A program made the position numbers and the translations under genes. The notes under the pieces are model-generated. The model was not told the origin of the DNA. It saw only the letters and a list, made by a program, of their open reading frames with translations, and made no database searches. Below, piece after piece: positions 1-11,359 of a stretch of DNA of 32,360 nt. The DNA comes from Paraglomus occultum (lineage: Eukaryota > Glomeromycota > Glomeromycetes > Paraglomerales > Paraglomeraceae). Position 1 is the first letter of the stretch, and every line of letters begins with the position of its first letter. Where the stretch lies: positions 1-32,360 of the forward strand of contig CAJVPJ010000243.1 of NCBI GenBank assembly GCA_910592205.1, read 5' to 3'.

Positions 1-451
1 TATAACCACAAATGCACCACACGGGACTACATCGGAGTATTCCACATGTGGAGCAGAAGCCATAAAGAGAATAACAACGGTAAAACTTTCTATCGGCAAC
101 CATGTAATAGTTGTTACTGTAGTTGGTGAATCCAATAATGCGTCCGTTGCGACGATTAAGCCATTCGGAGTATCGTCTAAATTGATTATCGTCATTGTTA
201 TTGTACTTGTGTGTTGAAAGTGAGTATATCCTGGCAAACTCACTCACAAATGTTGATGCACATTCTTCGTTACTTCCAAGTAATACTAGCGTTATCATCA
301 CATCATCATCGTTACGTTTGCGAATAGCGCAGTAAACGTTGTCAATTTGAGTCGGCTTTATGTCGGTAATATCCGAGTAATGAATCCATTCAAGTTTATG
401 CTCACTTTCTAAGGAGGATTGGACCAAGCTGTCAATTGCTGAATTATGCAT
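1..451 (-). CDS. 5' part of a Glomeromycotina-type protein with a zinc-ribbon-like motif (cut by window edge)
   Basis: Reading the minus strand from the ATG at 451-449, a frame stays open to the window edge for 150 codons. It begins MHNSAIDSLVQSSLESEHKL. An in-frame stop lies upstream with no other ATG between, which fixes the start. The first 120 residues are polar, with an Asn/Asp-rich stretch around residues 86-92. A Cys/Trp motif follows near residues 129-149: FCSTCG, then CSPVWCICGY. CxxCG followed by WCxxC or WCxC resembles the short motif I associate with large Rhizophagus-type families, often just N-terminal to a protein kinase domain. That family link is from memory and the kinase part would lie outside the window. 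The function is unknown. There is no intron in the visible part. Confidence 0.6.
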   Translation of the reverse strand, partial: MHNSAIDSLVQSSLESEHKLEWIHYSDITDIKPTQIDNVYCAIRKRNDDDVMITLVLLGSNEECASTFVSEFARIYSLSTHKYNNNDDNQFRRYSEWLNRRNGRIIGFTNYSNNYYMVADRKFYRCYSLYGFCSTCGILRCSPVWCICGY

Positions 452-1204
452 GTTGGAACTAACGACATGGTTTTGAACAAAAAAGTTTTTTTCAATTTAT
501 TATTATTATTGTGTTACAGCGCAAAAATCATAAGAATTGAGCGGCGTTTTCTTTTTGGAGCTGTCAGAGTTTAATATTATAGCACTTTTCAAAATAGTAT
601 CACCATCATTCAAAAAATTTTGAACGACTAAAACCGTATGATAAACACAAACAAGTAACATCGTACGGTTAAGGCACAGTATATTGACTGAAATCGTACG
701 ACTAAGAAGGCGTTTTCGTGCTCCATTCCAATCAGCAAGTAGGTAAGATTTATTATCTCAGTCCGCGTAAAGTGCATTTTTTGGTGAAGCAGTACGCGAA
801 CAAATTAATTACCTTGATGAAGACAAAATTATCGGCAAAAGTCCTAATGGTACGCTGAGCATGGTACTCGATGGAATTAAACGATTGAATAAAGGCAAAA
901 AAATATCTAAAGATTGCTTGTGACAACGCGGGCAGGCAGAATAAAAATAAAGCTACCATTTGATTTTACTTGTATTTGGTAATTATGGCTACGATGAAAG
1001 TGTCGAATTAAATTTTATAATATCTAGATATTCCTGGAGAGTTTGGGTATTATTAATTGTAGAGTATGGAGCAATTTTTTCTCTTTGCTTTTTTTTTAAA
1101 ATACTCCTAATGGTGCTGTGATTTTTAGGGTTCCATGACTGATTTAATGTAAATTAGTTTCATATTAATATTTTTTTATATAGAGACCATCCTATATATA
1201 TCAA
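452..1204. other. Mostly non-coding stretch with one coding-like fragment
   Basis: No convincing gene. A plus-strand frame from 774 to the TGA at 921-923 (49 codons, ...VREQINYLDEDKIIGK...) reads like protein rather than random AT-rich DNA, and is followed by an AATAAA-like stretch. It has no start codon and no clear splice partner, so it may be a gene relic. From 1006 onward the sequence contains no CpG and runs into the dispersed repeat. Confidence 0.35.
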
Positions 1205-1433
1205 TCCTGTTATAGTTTATATCCATCACATTTTAGTATATAAGTGAACATTAAAATTAACAAGTCCATAAGTTATGAATGAACACCATTATTTATATTA
1301 TTATTATTTTCAAAATGTCACCAGTCACACTGGTCAATTTACAGCCACATCATAATCACCCTCTCATTTTACGTTTGTAAGATGTTCACTTTGTCTGGTT
1401 TTGTTGCAGCCATGCCCCATATTAATATAGCGA
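1205..1433 (-). repeat. Dispersed repeat copy A (inverted relative to copy B at 31599-31776)
   Basis: This segment matches the reverse complement of 31599-31776. The best-conserved core is around 1250-1297 and contains aacaagtccataagttatga, identical in both copies; about 44 of 46 bases agree there by eye. A second conserved block is tctggttttgttgcag followed by catgccccatat near 1412-1433. The stretch between is diverged with small indels. It is part of a CpG-free patch (1006-1371), a property shared with copy B. Strand is given relative to copy B as plus. The class of element is not determined. Confidence 0.75.
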
Positions 1434-3638
1434 CATTTATAATAAAAATTTCATATGCCGATATTTTTTTGCTGACCGAACCAGTCATATAGGCGGTTAC
1501 ATAGATCAACCTACTTACTGAGAACATGTGATAACTGAATATAGCATGGTTTGCTTCATTGATCGACTTATCGAAAATCATGTAATCGAAGATAAGACAT
1601 TGAATTAAATCGTTATTATTGATACTCTAATACTAATATACAAAATACTCGCTTAATCTTAAAGAATCGACTTATAATTGGCCGACTCAAGTCAAAACCG
1701 ACTTATCGAGGCTGATTGTGTACTAAGAAACTGTCAATGTTAAAGCTAATCTGTTGTTGCAAATGACTCGGCCCTTTCTAAAGCCATTTATTCGAAACTG
1801 GTGATCAGGCGACAGGTAATTGCCGAGTCGACAGTAATAGTTATTCGAGTATTTATCCACTCATTGTTTATTGTCTACGCAATAGTAAAAATTAATTGTT
1901 ATAAAGTAATTTTACAATAGTAATTATAATTTAATGACAACAACAACAAAATTATTTAGTGTTATTATAAAGGCTAAAGAAGAGCGTTTTACTTATGTAA
2001 CTGTTTGTCAACTAAATGATCTTTTATAATCTTGACACAGTTGTTTAATATTATAATCATCAAAGATATATTAGTTTATTCGCTCGCTCGTTAGTTCGCC
2101 GCAAGACACTCTCGACGTTGAACATTAAAGAGCTACTTATGTAAACGTCGCTTATAGCGTCAATAGCAAAAATGCCCTCAAACCATAAGTTTGCTGTCAC
2201 ACATACGGCGCGCCATTTTGCCTCAATTTGTAATCGTTGTGATACCACTAGCAACATACCGTAGAATTTTTGAATATTAATACCCCTGTTTACGCGTATT
2301 CAAGTTTCTTACATTTAAACGATTTATGATTCGCCGTCTTTTTACACATCAACCCAGTTGAAACGCTTTTGGTTCAACCTTTTTTGGGGGATTTCTCCGA
2401 TACATACGGATCTACAGTACAACATTCGAGGCTGACTCTTACTACGATCAAGCAAAAGGTTGGGGTGTTGTTATTATGGGCTGGGACAAGGGTTTTAATT
2501 TAATTAGCATGCAGTTACATTAATACAGCACTTTACATTCTGTAGTCTGTTGTCATAATGCTTTTTAGACAAGTTTTGCACTTCTGGAAATTCGCAAAGA
2601 TTTAAGACCAGAGCCAGTTACTATTCACTCTCTCGACAAAAGTAATATATATACGTTTCTACTTGTAATTAAGACTGACAGAGAGGACAATCAACATCTC
2701 ATGCAACGATTATCAATTGTAAGACGCAGCAATGCGTGTTTATGCCGGAAGGCTGAAACAGGAAGGCGTAAAAGAAATGCAAGGCGGATTGACCATAGCA
2801 GCTGAAAAGAAGCGGGCTGTGGGATAATCACTGTGACGCCAAACATGTTTCTAACCACTACGGCTTATCCCCACCACAGCATTCTCCATTTATCACCCGA
2901 AGATTAGTGCATCATATTTTTTTTTAATCATTATGAGACATAGGGGACAAAGAATACCTTTTTTTTTCTTTCGAAAAGGGAAAAAGAAAATAATATACAA
3001 AGAAAAGTGACCAAAAAAAAACTAATATTATTTGCCGGGAATAGCAAAAGCCTTAGAAGAACACGAATGCGCTGCATCCTTTTGTTTTTGTTTTTTTTTT
3101 TGTTCCAACAATAAATCTTAATTCTTCAAAGAGGAAAAAAAAGGTGAGGTACGTAATCAAGAAATATATTACCCCAGTTTCGAATGTGGGATGGGAAAAG
3201 ATAAAGATAAAATTTAAAAAAGTTTTCCTTTTTTAAACTCAAGACGGAACTTCCCCTTTTTTCCTCTTTTAAAAATTCAAAAAATTTGATTATTGTAATT
3301 AGCCAATTAGACCGTTCTGAGCCAGTCAAGCGGGAGTATGAAAAAAAAAACCAATGTCCTACGATAGGTCAAAAAGAACCCTCCAATGTAATGAAAATTG
3401 CTTATTTTAAAGTGGTATATCACATGCAGTGAAATGATGTTAATGCAAAAACAAAAGAGGGGAAAGGGGTGGGGGGAGAAGAAACCAAAAAAAAAAAAAA
3501 GTTCAAAAGATGTCTTTACACTGGATCTCTCACGTTTCAAACTTTCTATTTCTCCATTTTTTTTTCCCTTCGAATAGCCGTCACTCTCTCGCTCTTTCCA
3601 CGCAAATCATTCGAATCCCTGTTGCATGTTTACACACC
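1434..3638. other. Gene-poor stretch including the 3' flank of the kinase gene
   Basis: No conserved gene recognised. Repeated short CGACTTAT words (near 1562, 1667 and 1698) hint at a decayed element but do not define one. A small plus-strand ORF at 2732-2827 is listed separately. From about 2920 to 3600 the sequence is rich in A, T and G runs, consistent with 3' flanking DNA of the minus-strand kinase gene. Confidence 0.5.
2732..2827 (+). CDS. Possible 31-residue small ORF, weakly CsbD-like
   Basis: ATG at 2732, TAA at 2825-2827. The product begins MRVYAGRLKQEGVKEMQGGL and ends KKRAVG. It is clearly more GC-rich than its flanks. The spacing of Gly, Lys and Ala (AGRLK...G...AAEKK..VG) loosely resembles the small hydrophilic CsbD stress-protein repeat. 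No splice partner, second repeat or promoter is evident, so it may be an exon relic or chance. Confidence 0.2.
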   Translation: MRVYAGRLKQEGVKEMQGGLTIAAEKKRAVG

Positions 3639-5762
3639 TTATTGGCCGTGATTAGTGAAGAAGGGATGATTTAACGCATCGTCGATAGTAATCCTCTTTG
3701 TCGGATCAGGAATCATCAGCTTTGCAATCAGGTCTTTGGCATCTTCAGAGTAATTATTGAACTTTTCAGGGAACTGTACTTCTCTCTTCAAATCGTCGCC
3801 GGCCGTTCTCTTATCATCGAATGGATACCTGCCGACAAAACTAGTATACATGGTTGCCCCGAGCGACCAGACGTCAGCTCGTTTGTAATTGAGCCATGCA
3901 GACGCATCGGTCCGCAAAAACTGGCCAAGCACTTCGGGTGCGGCAAATGCAGGTGTTCCGACAACTTGAAATCCAGAATGGCATCCGAATTCTGTCGTCA
4001 AGCCAAAATCTCCCAACTTGGCCTGATCATCTTCATACAACAGAATGTTTTCAGGTTTGATGTCTCGATGAACGTAGCCCGAATCGTGCATGTGTTTTAT
4101 GGCTTGGAATACAGGTTTCATTATTTCGCGAAGGTGTTGCTCGGTCAGACGACGTCGATAGATTATGTCGGATAGGTCTTTGGTAGCTAACGGCATGATG
4201 TAGTAGACTTTTTTCGCCGTTTCCACAAGGTCGAGCAAGGGTACTAGGTGGGGGATGGATTCCATGCGAACCATCATTCGACCTTCATTGATGAGCTCGT
4301 CGTTCTTCTTGCGTTGTTTCTTGTTTGCAACTTGGAAACCGCCAACTGTGACTTTGTATTGTTTTCGAAGGCATTTAATGGCAACCTTTTCATTGGTCTG
4401 AAGGTCGATGCCTGTGAAATGCACAGAAAGACAAGGGTGTCAAAAAAAAAATTATCAAAAAAGGTTTTTTAGAAAGCAAACGCAAAAAATAGACTATAAA
4501 CATCTTACCTCTCATGACTGATCCGTGATGTCCCTCCCCAATAATATCCTTTTTGTTTAAGAGGAATCTGTCGTTCAATAGTCGTTCCCATTTACCCTTC
4601 TTTTCGATCCTTCCGAGAATCGTTGCCTTTCTACTATTCTGTCGTGGACATTCGATTCGTTGCTTGGGCGGCGTCTTTGTATTTACGGGTACAGCTTGTC
4701 TACTATTTGGCTGTAAGTATAGACGTGGAGTAAAAATTAATTAGGCATGCATAAGAAAGAGGGGGAGGGGGCATTAACAAATGACAATGCAATGGTAACT
4801 CTAATGCGATCCTAGTGATAGCAATAAAAAATGTTTATCCTTGATTAGACTTACTTGAACGCTCTTTTTTGTCTTCCTTTTTCTGAAAAAGTTTTTTATT
4901 GAATTCTTGGGGCACTTTTCTGTCAATGTCTGTTTTAGTGTATCGACGAACACCGTCAGTAAATGTTGAATTATACGCACATGATATTTCACAATGATTA
5001 CTTACCGCATCTGCTGTTACATCTTGGTAAGAAATAGTTCTATCCGATTGAGTGTGTACTTTTGTTGACGCATCATCACTCAAACCCTACAGTGACAATA
5101 AAATGCGTAAGAAAGACAATATTACAATGTAAATTGTATAGAATACTTTACTTACATCGTTTGCTAATTGTTCGCAGTCGATTGTATTGTCTTGTGCAAG
5201 CTGCAAATCGAATACAATTTATGATTAACAATCCAGTGGAGGGAGATTGGTAGCAGTCTTAAATAGTATGTATATGTAAAATTAACGTTTTATATTGTGC
5301 ACACGTTTCTTACCTCTTCAGCAATAATAGTTTCATCCGACGAGTCTTTGCTTAAACGATCATCGATCTGTTTCATCAACTGGATGGAACATTTTCGTTA
5401 ACATGATATCCCAACCCGAGAATTCTCGACGTGAACCAAATGTTAACACCCCAACGCTCACATCTACAAACCTCTTTAACTCTCGTTCCGGAATCCCGTT
5501 CAACGGCAGTACCCAAAGTCTTCTCCATGACATTATCCAGAGTCTGTAGTAGATCTTCTACCCATCGCTCGAGACCTTCGTTCTTCTTCTTTATATCATA
5601 TCTAGATTTTACTGAATTAGAACATGCCGATGGTTTCTTGCTCGATGGCATGCATATGGCCGAGTCCAGACGGGGGTTATTGGTAAGAGCGAAAGAAGAA
5701 GGCGAGGGTTGAGTTATGAGTACTGTAGACTTGTTAAGAGTTTGTTGGTAAACTAGGGCCAT
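3639..5762 (-). CDS. Ser/Thr protein kinase, CAMK-like, with long N-terminal extension
   Basis: Seven exons on the minus strand: 5472-5762, 5314-5379, 5156-5200, 5006-5086, 4855-4929, 4509-4710, 3639-4411, giving 510 residues. All junctions are GT-AG. The C-terminal half is a full kinase domain: glycine loop GEGHHGSV (about 244-251), VAIK lysine 266, probable alpha-C Glu 296, HRDIKPEN (368-375), DFG (388-390) and GTPAFAAPE (405-413), so it should be active. Two basic stretches interrupt the N-lobe (RKQYK, NKKQRKKND). The first about 230 residues are polar, with a helical segment (ERWVEDLLQTLDNVMEKTLG) and no recognised domain. The ATG at 5762 gives the only start that keeps exon 1 open. A 19-base T run (5804-5822) is a poly(dA) tract on the coding strand 42 bp upstream, a common fungal promoter feature. 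The specific subfamily and substrate are unknown. Confidence 0.88.
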
Positions 5763-8700
5763 TGTGTGAGAGGATGATGTGATTTATGAGCCAGTTTTTG
5801 TGGTTTTTTTTTTTTTTTTTTTGTTTTTTCAATAATTATACGTTAAAACGGCAACAGATGCCCTTGGGGATTGTTCTTTTGTTAAATTCAGATTTTTTTT
5901 CCCACTAGATAAATTTGGAGGGACTTTTCCCCGTAGTTGTTTTTTTTTGATCCGAGGTATGATTTCAGCCAAAATTTGACGCGATAACTACTTTGAGTAT
6001 AGTATTGGATCCAACGGTTAAGATATCTCGCTTGGAGTGATATTGTTTATGTTTAAATAATTAATATTGCGGGCTGTCTATTCTCTAGAATACAAGTTGT
6101 CTATCATATAATAGTCAGTCTTTTAGTGTCCATTAGAATTTGAGGAGAGTCGGTCCGAGAGAGAGATAAGTTTTATATATTATGGACAATGTACAAGACG
6201 CTGAATTTATAAAGTACTTTATAGTCGTTTTTTTGTTTTTCGTTTTCGATATAAATCTATTATACAAATAGGGTGGGGGGAGTTTTCTCTCAGTCTAGAC
6301 GAGAACGTGATTTCCAATTGCGCTGCAACTTGAAAAGACAGTGAGAGTCGGAGGAAGGGAGGGGGGGGAAGCAACGATTTTGTTGCTTATATGGGTTAGA
6401 GATGCGAATATCTTGGACAAAGGAAGGGTTAAATGAGACAAGGGTTGGGGGAGGCGTGGGTAGCACATTTGTATTATTGTATGTTGTATAAATGTATTGT
6501 AATAGCGTATAATGAATACATATTTCTTTTTTATAACTAGCCAAAATGCACTAGTACAAATTGGTTTTATACGTATTTTTTTTATTGGCAGGTGATGATG
6601 TATGGGAATGGAAAGAGTCGATATCAAGAGTGGTCGGATGTCGGAATAAGTTAGGATAATCTCTCCATTTAGCAAGATGAAAAAAGCCTTGGGAATCATA
6701 CACATGAAACGATAATAATAATAAGGATTAACCTATTAGTCCAAACTACAAACACACTTATTATTGACAAGTCCGATATTAGAATCGGTTTTAATTACCT
6801 ATTAAAAAGAAAAAGCCCTAGGCTCTTTCGACCATACGAATTTTTATCGGGCTGTAGAGGATGAGAAGAAAAGGGGGGGGAAAGGTGGGGTGGATCATCA
6901 GTCGTGAAATGTTTCATAATTTTGTCAAATGGCAGACTTGTCTAATTATAACCTAACTGTGTTCTAATAATATGTCGGTTGTATGCAAGTTTAGCTGTTG
7001 GTCATGCAACAAAAAAATTTAATACTAACGGTGTTGGTCTATTCTCTTTATACACGCGACTCGAATCGAAAGAGTGATATCAACAGAATGATAGACGAGA
7101 GACATAAGCAATAGTGATACTGATAATAATAAGAAAGAATACATATAATACTTGTGTATTGCATATGTGTTAGTATTGTGTAGCTAACAATACAAAGGCT
7201 GTTTGACATGTGGATTCGAAGATGATAATGAAACATGGGTTGAAACTAAAAGTTTGAACAATTTGGTACAAAAAGTACATTGTGAAAAGTTTAGGTTATC
7301 AAAAGTAAAAAAAAAATTATGGTTTTTTGTTGTGTTTGTAGCATTTAATTTTGAATTAGTTTGCTCATTTATATTCGGGGATATAACGATATATATCGGG
7401 ATGTGATATTCATTCACACATCCAATAAGCGTGAGACTCATCCCTACATGGTTCTTACTGCACGAGCCCATTGTCCATCATCGCTCCCCCCCTTTCCGTC
7501 GATTCTCTCTTATCACATATCACATTCACATAAGAAATGCATACTACAACATAATTAATTACATGCAGTTCACCCGTATGATGTCCACAATCCGGTTGTG
7601 TGTGTGATCTGTGCTGAAAGGCTTCTGTAAATAATCATAATAATTTTTTATGGCAATCAAAATAACGGTCCCTGACATGAAACAAACGCACAGTTTGCGA
7701 AAGAAAGATCAAGTGTGAAAAAATAAAGCGAACAACTGACATACTGTTTATTACTGTTTCCAAACAAACAAATAGCCTGCAAACAAACATGATTTTCATC
7801 AGGCAAGCAGCGTGGGTGAGGATATCTTTGTAGTCGTCGTTCTTATTATATCTTCAACTGATGCGTATCCATTTTCACAATAGAGCGAATATTCTCTTCA
7901 CAATGGAAAAAGCTAACCCCCCCCCCCTCTTAGCATACATCAAACATACGCAAACAATGAATCGGGACTGTTGCATGTGTTTATTCGTCAATCGGGAATT
8001 TTTTTACGCTCCCACACTTTCTCATACGTTATTCGTTCAATAATATGCATTCGTTATAATGTCCCTCACTTGTGTAAGTTTTACGTCCAATCATTGGTTT
8101 ATAAATAACAGTGATGAAGAGTGGAATGTTTGCGTGAGAACTATGTGGTGCATTTTAATAAATACAAGATAAATTGACGTTAAGGGCTAATAATAAAGGG
8201 TCTCAGGTCATTAGATGACAGGTCGTTGAACATGAACAAAGAAAAAAAATAATAAATATCAAATGATATAAATAAATAGACATGCAAGATAGATAATAAA
8301 TGCGTTTGAACTCTAAACCCAATGCTTGATTTTGATGTCATTAATTAATCGAATTTACCTTCTTTGAATTCCAATTAAGTTAAGATTCTGCGTTGGAAGA
8401 GTCGGATGGAATTCGGATCAGAAATTGGGTTACAACATGAGTTGATAACTCATGTACCTATTAATGTGGATAGTCTCGCTCGCAATCATTACAATTCATA
8501 AAAAAAGGCGCGGTCTTGGGAAACTAACCATTAATTTCGTGTAATTTGTCGCTTCTATCAGGAACACAGGCTAATACGTAATTTATATCAGATTTATTAT
8601 CATCTGGTAACACAGTCTTATAATAGGGAGAGGGAATTTTTCGCTCTCGACTACCAAAATCGGATTAAACTGTGGTTGCATTTGTCAGATCCAATTAGTA

Positions 8701-10064
8701 CTAGTATTGGTGTAAAGCTTGCATGAATATTAATACTTGCATAAATATTTTATCACGTGACTCGATTAGTATTTATGCATGATAATGAATTAACGAGTTC
8801 CAAAAAGAATTTCTCGTTCTGATACGTGATTTGATTTATCAGCAAAGTCCGGTTGGAGAATGTCCATTCAGTCATTGTTGTTTTTATTCAAAAAAGAGGA
8901 CGTATCATACTGAATACTTGTGACGTTTCATACTGAATACTTAATACTTATGACGTAGCAACCGAATTCTTATGACGCGTCTTGTACTGTTCGCAATGTG
9001 ACAATGGTAATGACAGTAGCGTTATTAATAACATCATGATCGTTTATCAAAGGGGGGGAGTGGATGCTATTCTTTGACAACTCGTGCTCAACATGCATTA
9101 AACATGCCGCTTGATTTTGTAAGGGCGTTCTGCACTTACCTATTCTAGATGATCCGCATTGCAACAATCAGAGAATGACGCATGGTTTAGGTAAAGTTGT
9201 TTATTCACTATAACAACATAAGGTTATATCTTTTCCTCAACTAGTTTAGCATACAAAAGTAAAGAATTTTCGAATATGCACATTCAGTTGCGGTATGCTT
9301 TAACATTTCCGTTTCAAGTCGAGACTCGTAGTAATAATTACGGGGCATCATATGCTAGCGAAGGGGGGGCGGGGAGGGATGCTTTCCTTTTTCCTTTCAT
9401 TTTCCCTAATAAAGTTTGGGCTTGATTTCTAGCCCGCCCTGATACTGCGTCAGAAGGAATACATGAGAGCAACCAATAAGATGAATGTGTGTGTCGGTTG
9501 TAATAGAGTTTGTATATACACAAAAAATTTTTTGATTGCATATTTTATATATTGCATTTGGCTTACGTTGGGTTAGTACGACAACCTCAGCGAAAATCTC
9601 TGCATATTCGAATGCCACATTTGTACTTAATGGCAGGAGACACCGCCTGACTTGTGAAACAGCAAAACTCTAATATCATCCAATCGTAAATCACATTTGG
9701 AGCGTACTTTTTGCACCAAGGATAATTGGGCACATCACTGACGCCGAATCAATGTAATGTTTGTTTGTGGTTTGGGATCTTATTATTCCAATTTCCCGAT
9801 GCAGTAATAACCGTATAGATCCGCGTGTTCTTGTCTAACTAGTTATTGTTGTAAATGCGAAAGCGTGTCGTTTTGGCTAAATTAATTTAGCAGATTTTCC
9901 TAATTTAATCTTAGTTTGAGAAATTACATGCATATCAGTTTAGTCTAACCAAAATTTTGCTATTCCGAATTGAGACTTAACCGCTTGTAGGAAGCGATCT
10001 CCGATAAAACGGCAGAAACATTCTTAAATGACATTATTAGTACGCACAATATTTGAGGGCTGAC
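5763..10064. other. 4.3 kb gene-poor stretch with homopolymer G/C runs
   Basis: I see no conserved coding sequence on either strand; the short open frames are low-complexity. Long G runs recur on the plus strand: 6275-6280, 6361-6368, 6873-6880, 9052-9058, 9363-9369. C runs occur at 7486-7492 and 7917-7928. A short tandem motif (tactgaatactt-gtgacgt) recurs around 8905-8960. No tRNA or rRNA was recognised. Confidence 0.55.
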
Positions 10065-10227
10065 TATACAGATAATTCGACCGCTTCCCGTTCCGGAGTT
10101 ATCGGTCGAATTAACATACATGTCGAATTAACGGCAGACAAAACAATAAGAAAAAAAATCAGGTCTTACTCAAGCGATCGAATTATAGGCGGAGATCGAA
10201 TTATCGTGCGGTCGAATTATTTGTATA
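10065..10227. mobile_element. Short pogo/Tigger-like MITE with terminal inverted repeats
   Basis: The left end, 10065-10084, reads tatacagataattcgaccgc. The reverse complement of 10208-10227 is tatacaaataattcgaccgc, one mismatch in 20. Both ends sit at TA dinucleotides, as expected for Tc1/mariner-pogo insertion. Further copies of the word TCGAATTA lie inside, at about 10106, 10122, 10168, 10187 and 10202. Repeated ATAATTCGA words near the termini are typical of pogo/Tigger ends. At 163 bp with no transposase it would be non-autonomous. Arms diverge after the first 20 bp. Confidence 0.65.
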
Positions 10228-10246
10228 TGGATGGATGGATGGATGG
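10226..10246 (+). repeat. ATGG tetranucleotide microsatellite
   Basis: About five tandem ATGG units directly abut the right terminal repeat of the MITE at 10065-10227. Confidence 0.8.
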
Positions 10247-10775
10247 GAAGTCATGTGACTATTTACCTTTGTGTATCACATCTGAAAAAACAGCAAAGGT
10301 GTCTGCACTAGCTTTAGCGACTATCCGAAGTGAGACAATAACGTTCCAAAAAGCATGTTATTAGAATTATGTTCTGATTTTACGTATGGCCATATCTGAC
10401 AAAGTAATAAAAGCAAGGCAACTGAGGGAATCAGCTTAAATCACATTATCAATTTCACATGATTAGAGTCTTTATTGCATTATTAAGTTCCTAGCTACCA
10501 AAATCACAAGTTTATACAGTACACCAAAAAAGTATGTCACCGCATTTAATTACAATATTCTAGAGCGATTACATAAATATATTATAGCCAGTATGCAAAA
10601 GGCAAGGTGCGAAAGTTTTATTATTTTTGCATTTTAGGGCAATAGAAACGAAATCTCAGCTGGATATGGTGACTAAAGTTCTATCCATGTCAACAATAAT
10701 CGCTTCGACCTACCTATTAAATTGGTATTTAATCGCTGTTTTAGAAACAGTCACATGTTGAAACGCTTTGATTTG
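10247..10775. other. Non-coding, nothing recognised
   Basis: AT-rich sequence between two repeat structures. No coding frame, RNA gene or repeat is evident. Confidence 0.5.
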
Positions 10776-11359
10776 TATAAGTCATCCTACCGGTTGTAAT
10801 TCACGACAGGGATAATGAGAATTTCCCTGTATATAATATATAATAAACCTAATTATGCGTAAAATTTCAAATCGATCGGGTGCCTACGACACAAGTTTCA
10901 AACATCAAAGATTTGACTCGAAATATACTTATATCCCATACCCAAATGTAGCCATAAAAATGCAAAATTTTATATCTCGACTCTTTCCTAACGAATTCTG
11001 TGATTTTTTTTCTAGATCATTAGCATGAATTTAAATAACTGTTAAACGAATTACTGCGTAATTGCTACTAAAAATTGCAAATAATTATGTGACATAATGA
11101 TACTTGATGATATCATACACGTGTATTGCCAAATATAGTAACATAAAAAACTTATGTCAAATTGTTTAAAAACATGTGGAGATATGGATTTCTAAAGTTT
11201 ATGTCCCTAATAACGCCATACGGTTTTATACGTTTTCAACGGTTCCGATCGATTTGAAATTTTACACATGATCAGGGTTTGTTATACACTATATGCAGGA
11301 AAATTCTTAAAGCGTTTGACAATTCCTGTCGTAAATTACAAGCGGTAGGATACTTATGA
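10776..11359. repeat. Long imperfect inverted repeat, about 105-bp arms
   Basis: The left arm (10776-10879) and right arm (11245-11359) are reverse complements at roughly 75-80 percent by eye, with small indels. The innermost 19 bases, taaaatttcaaatcgatcg, are identical. The outer part matches as ataagtcatcctaccggttg against ataagtatcctaccgcttg. About 365 bp of AT-rich DNA lies between the arms with no open frame. This is the shape of a foldback element or MITE, or of two inverted copies of one repeat. Arm divergence suggests it is old. Confidence 0.7.

Noticed and set aside
1562-1860. Repeated CGACTTAT and GCCGAGTCG words suggesting another pogo-like element
   Set aside because: I could not find matching terminal inverted repeats or boundaries.
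4412-4424. Start of the kinase domain at an ATG giving MHFTGIDLQ
   Set aside because: This ATG lies in the intron before a good acceptor (ttcacag); the joined exon supplies the glycine-rich loop that would otherwise be missing.
6295-6705. 136-codon minus-strand open frame
   Set aside because: Ile/Ser/Pro/Thr low-complexity product overlapping G-run tracts, no family resemblance, no splice or promoter support.
10053-10364. 103-codon plus-strand open frame
   Set aside because: It consists largely of the pogo-like MITE and the ATGG microsatellite, so it is not a gene.
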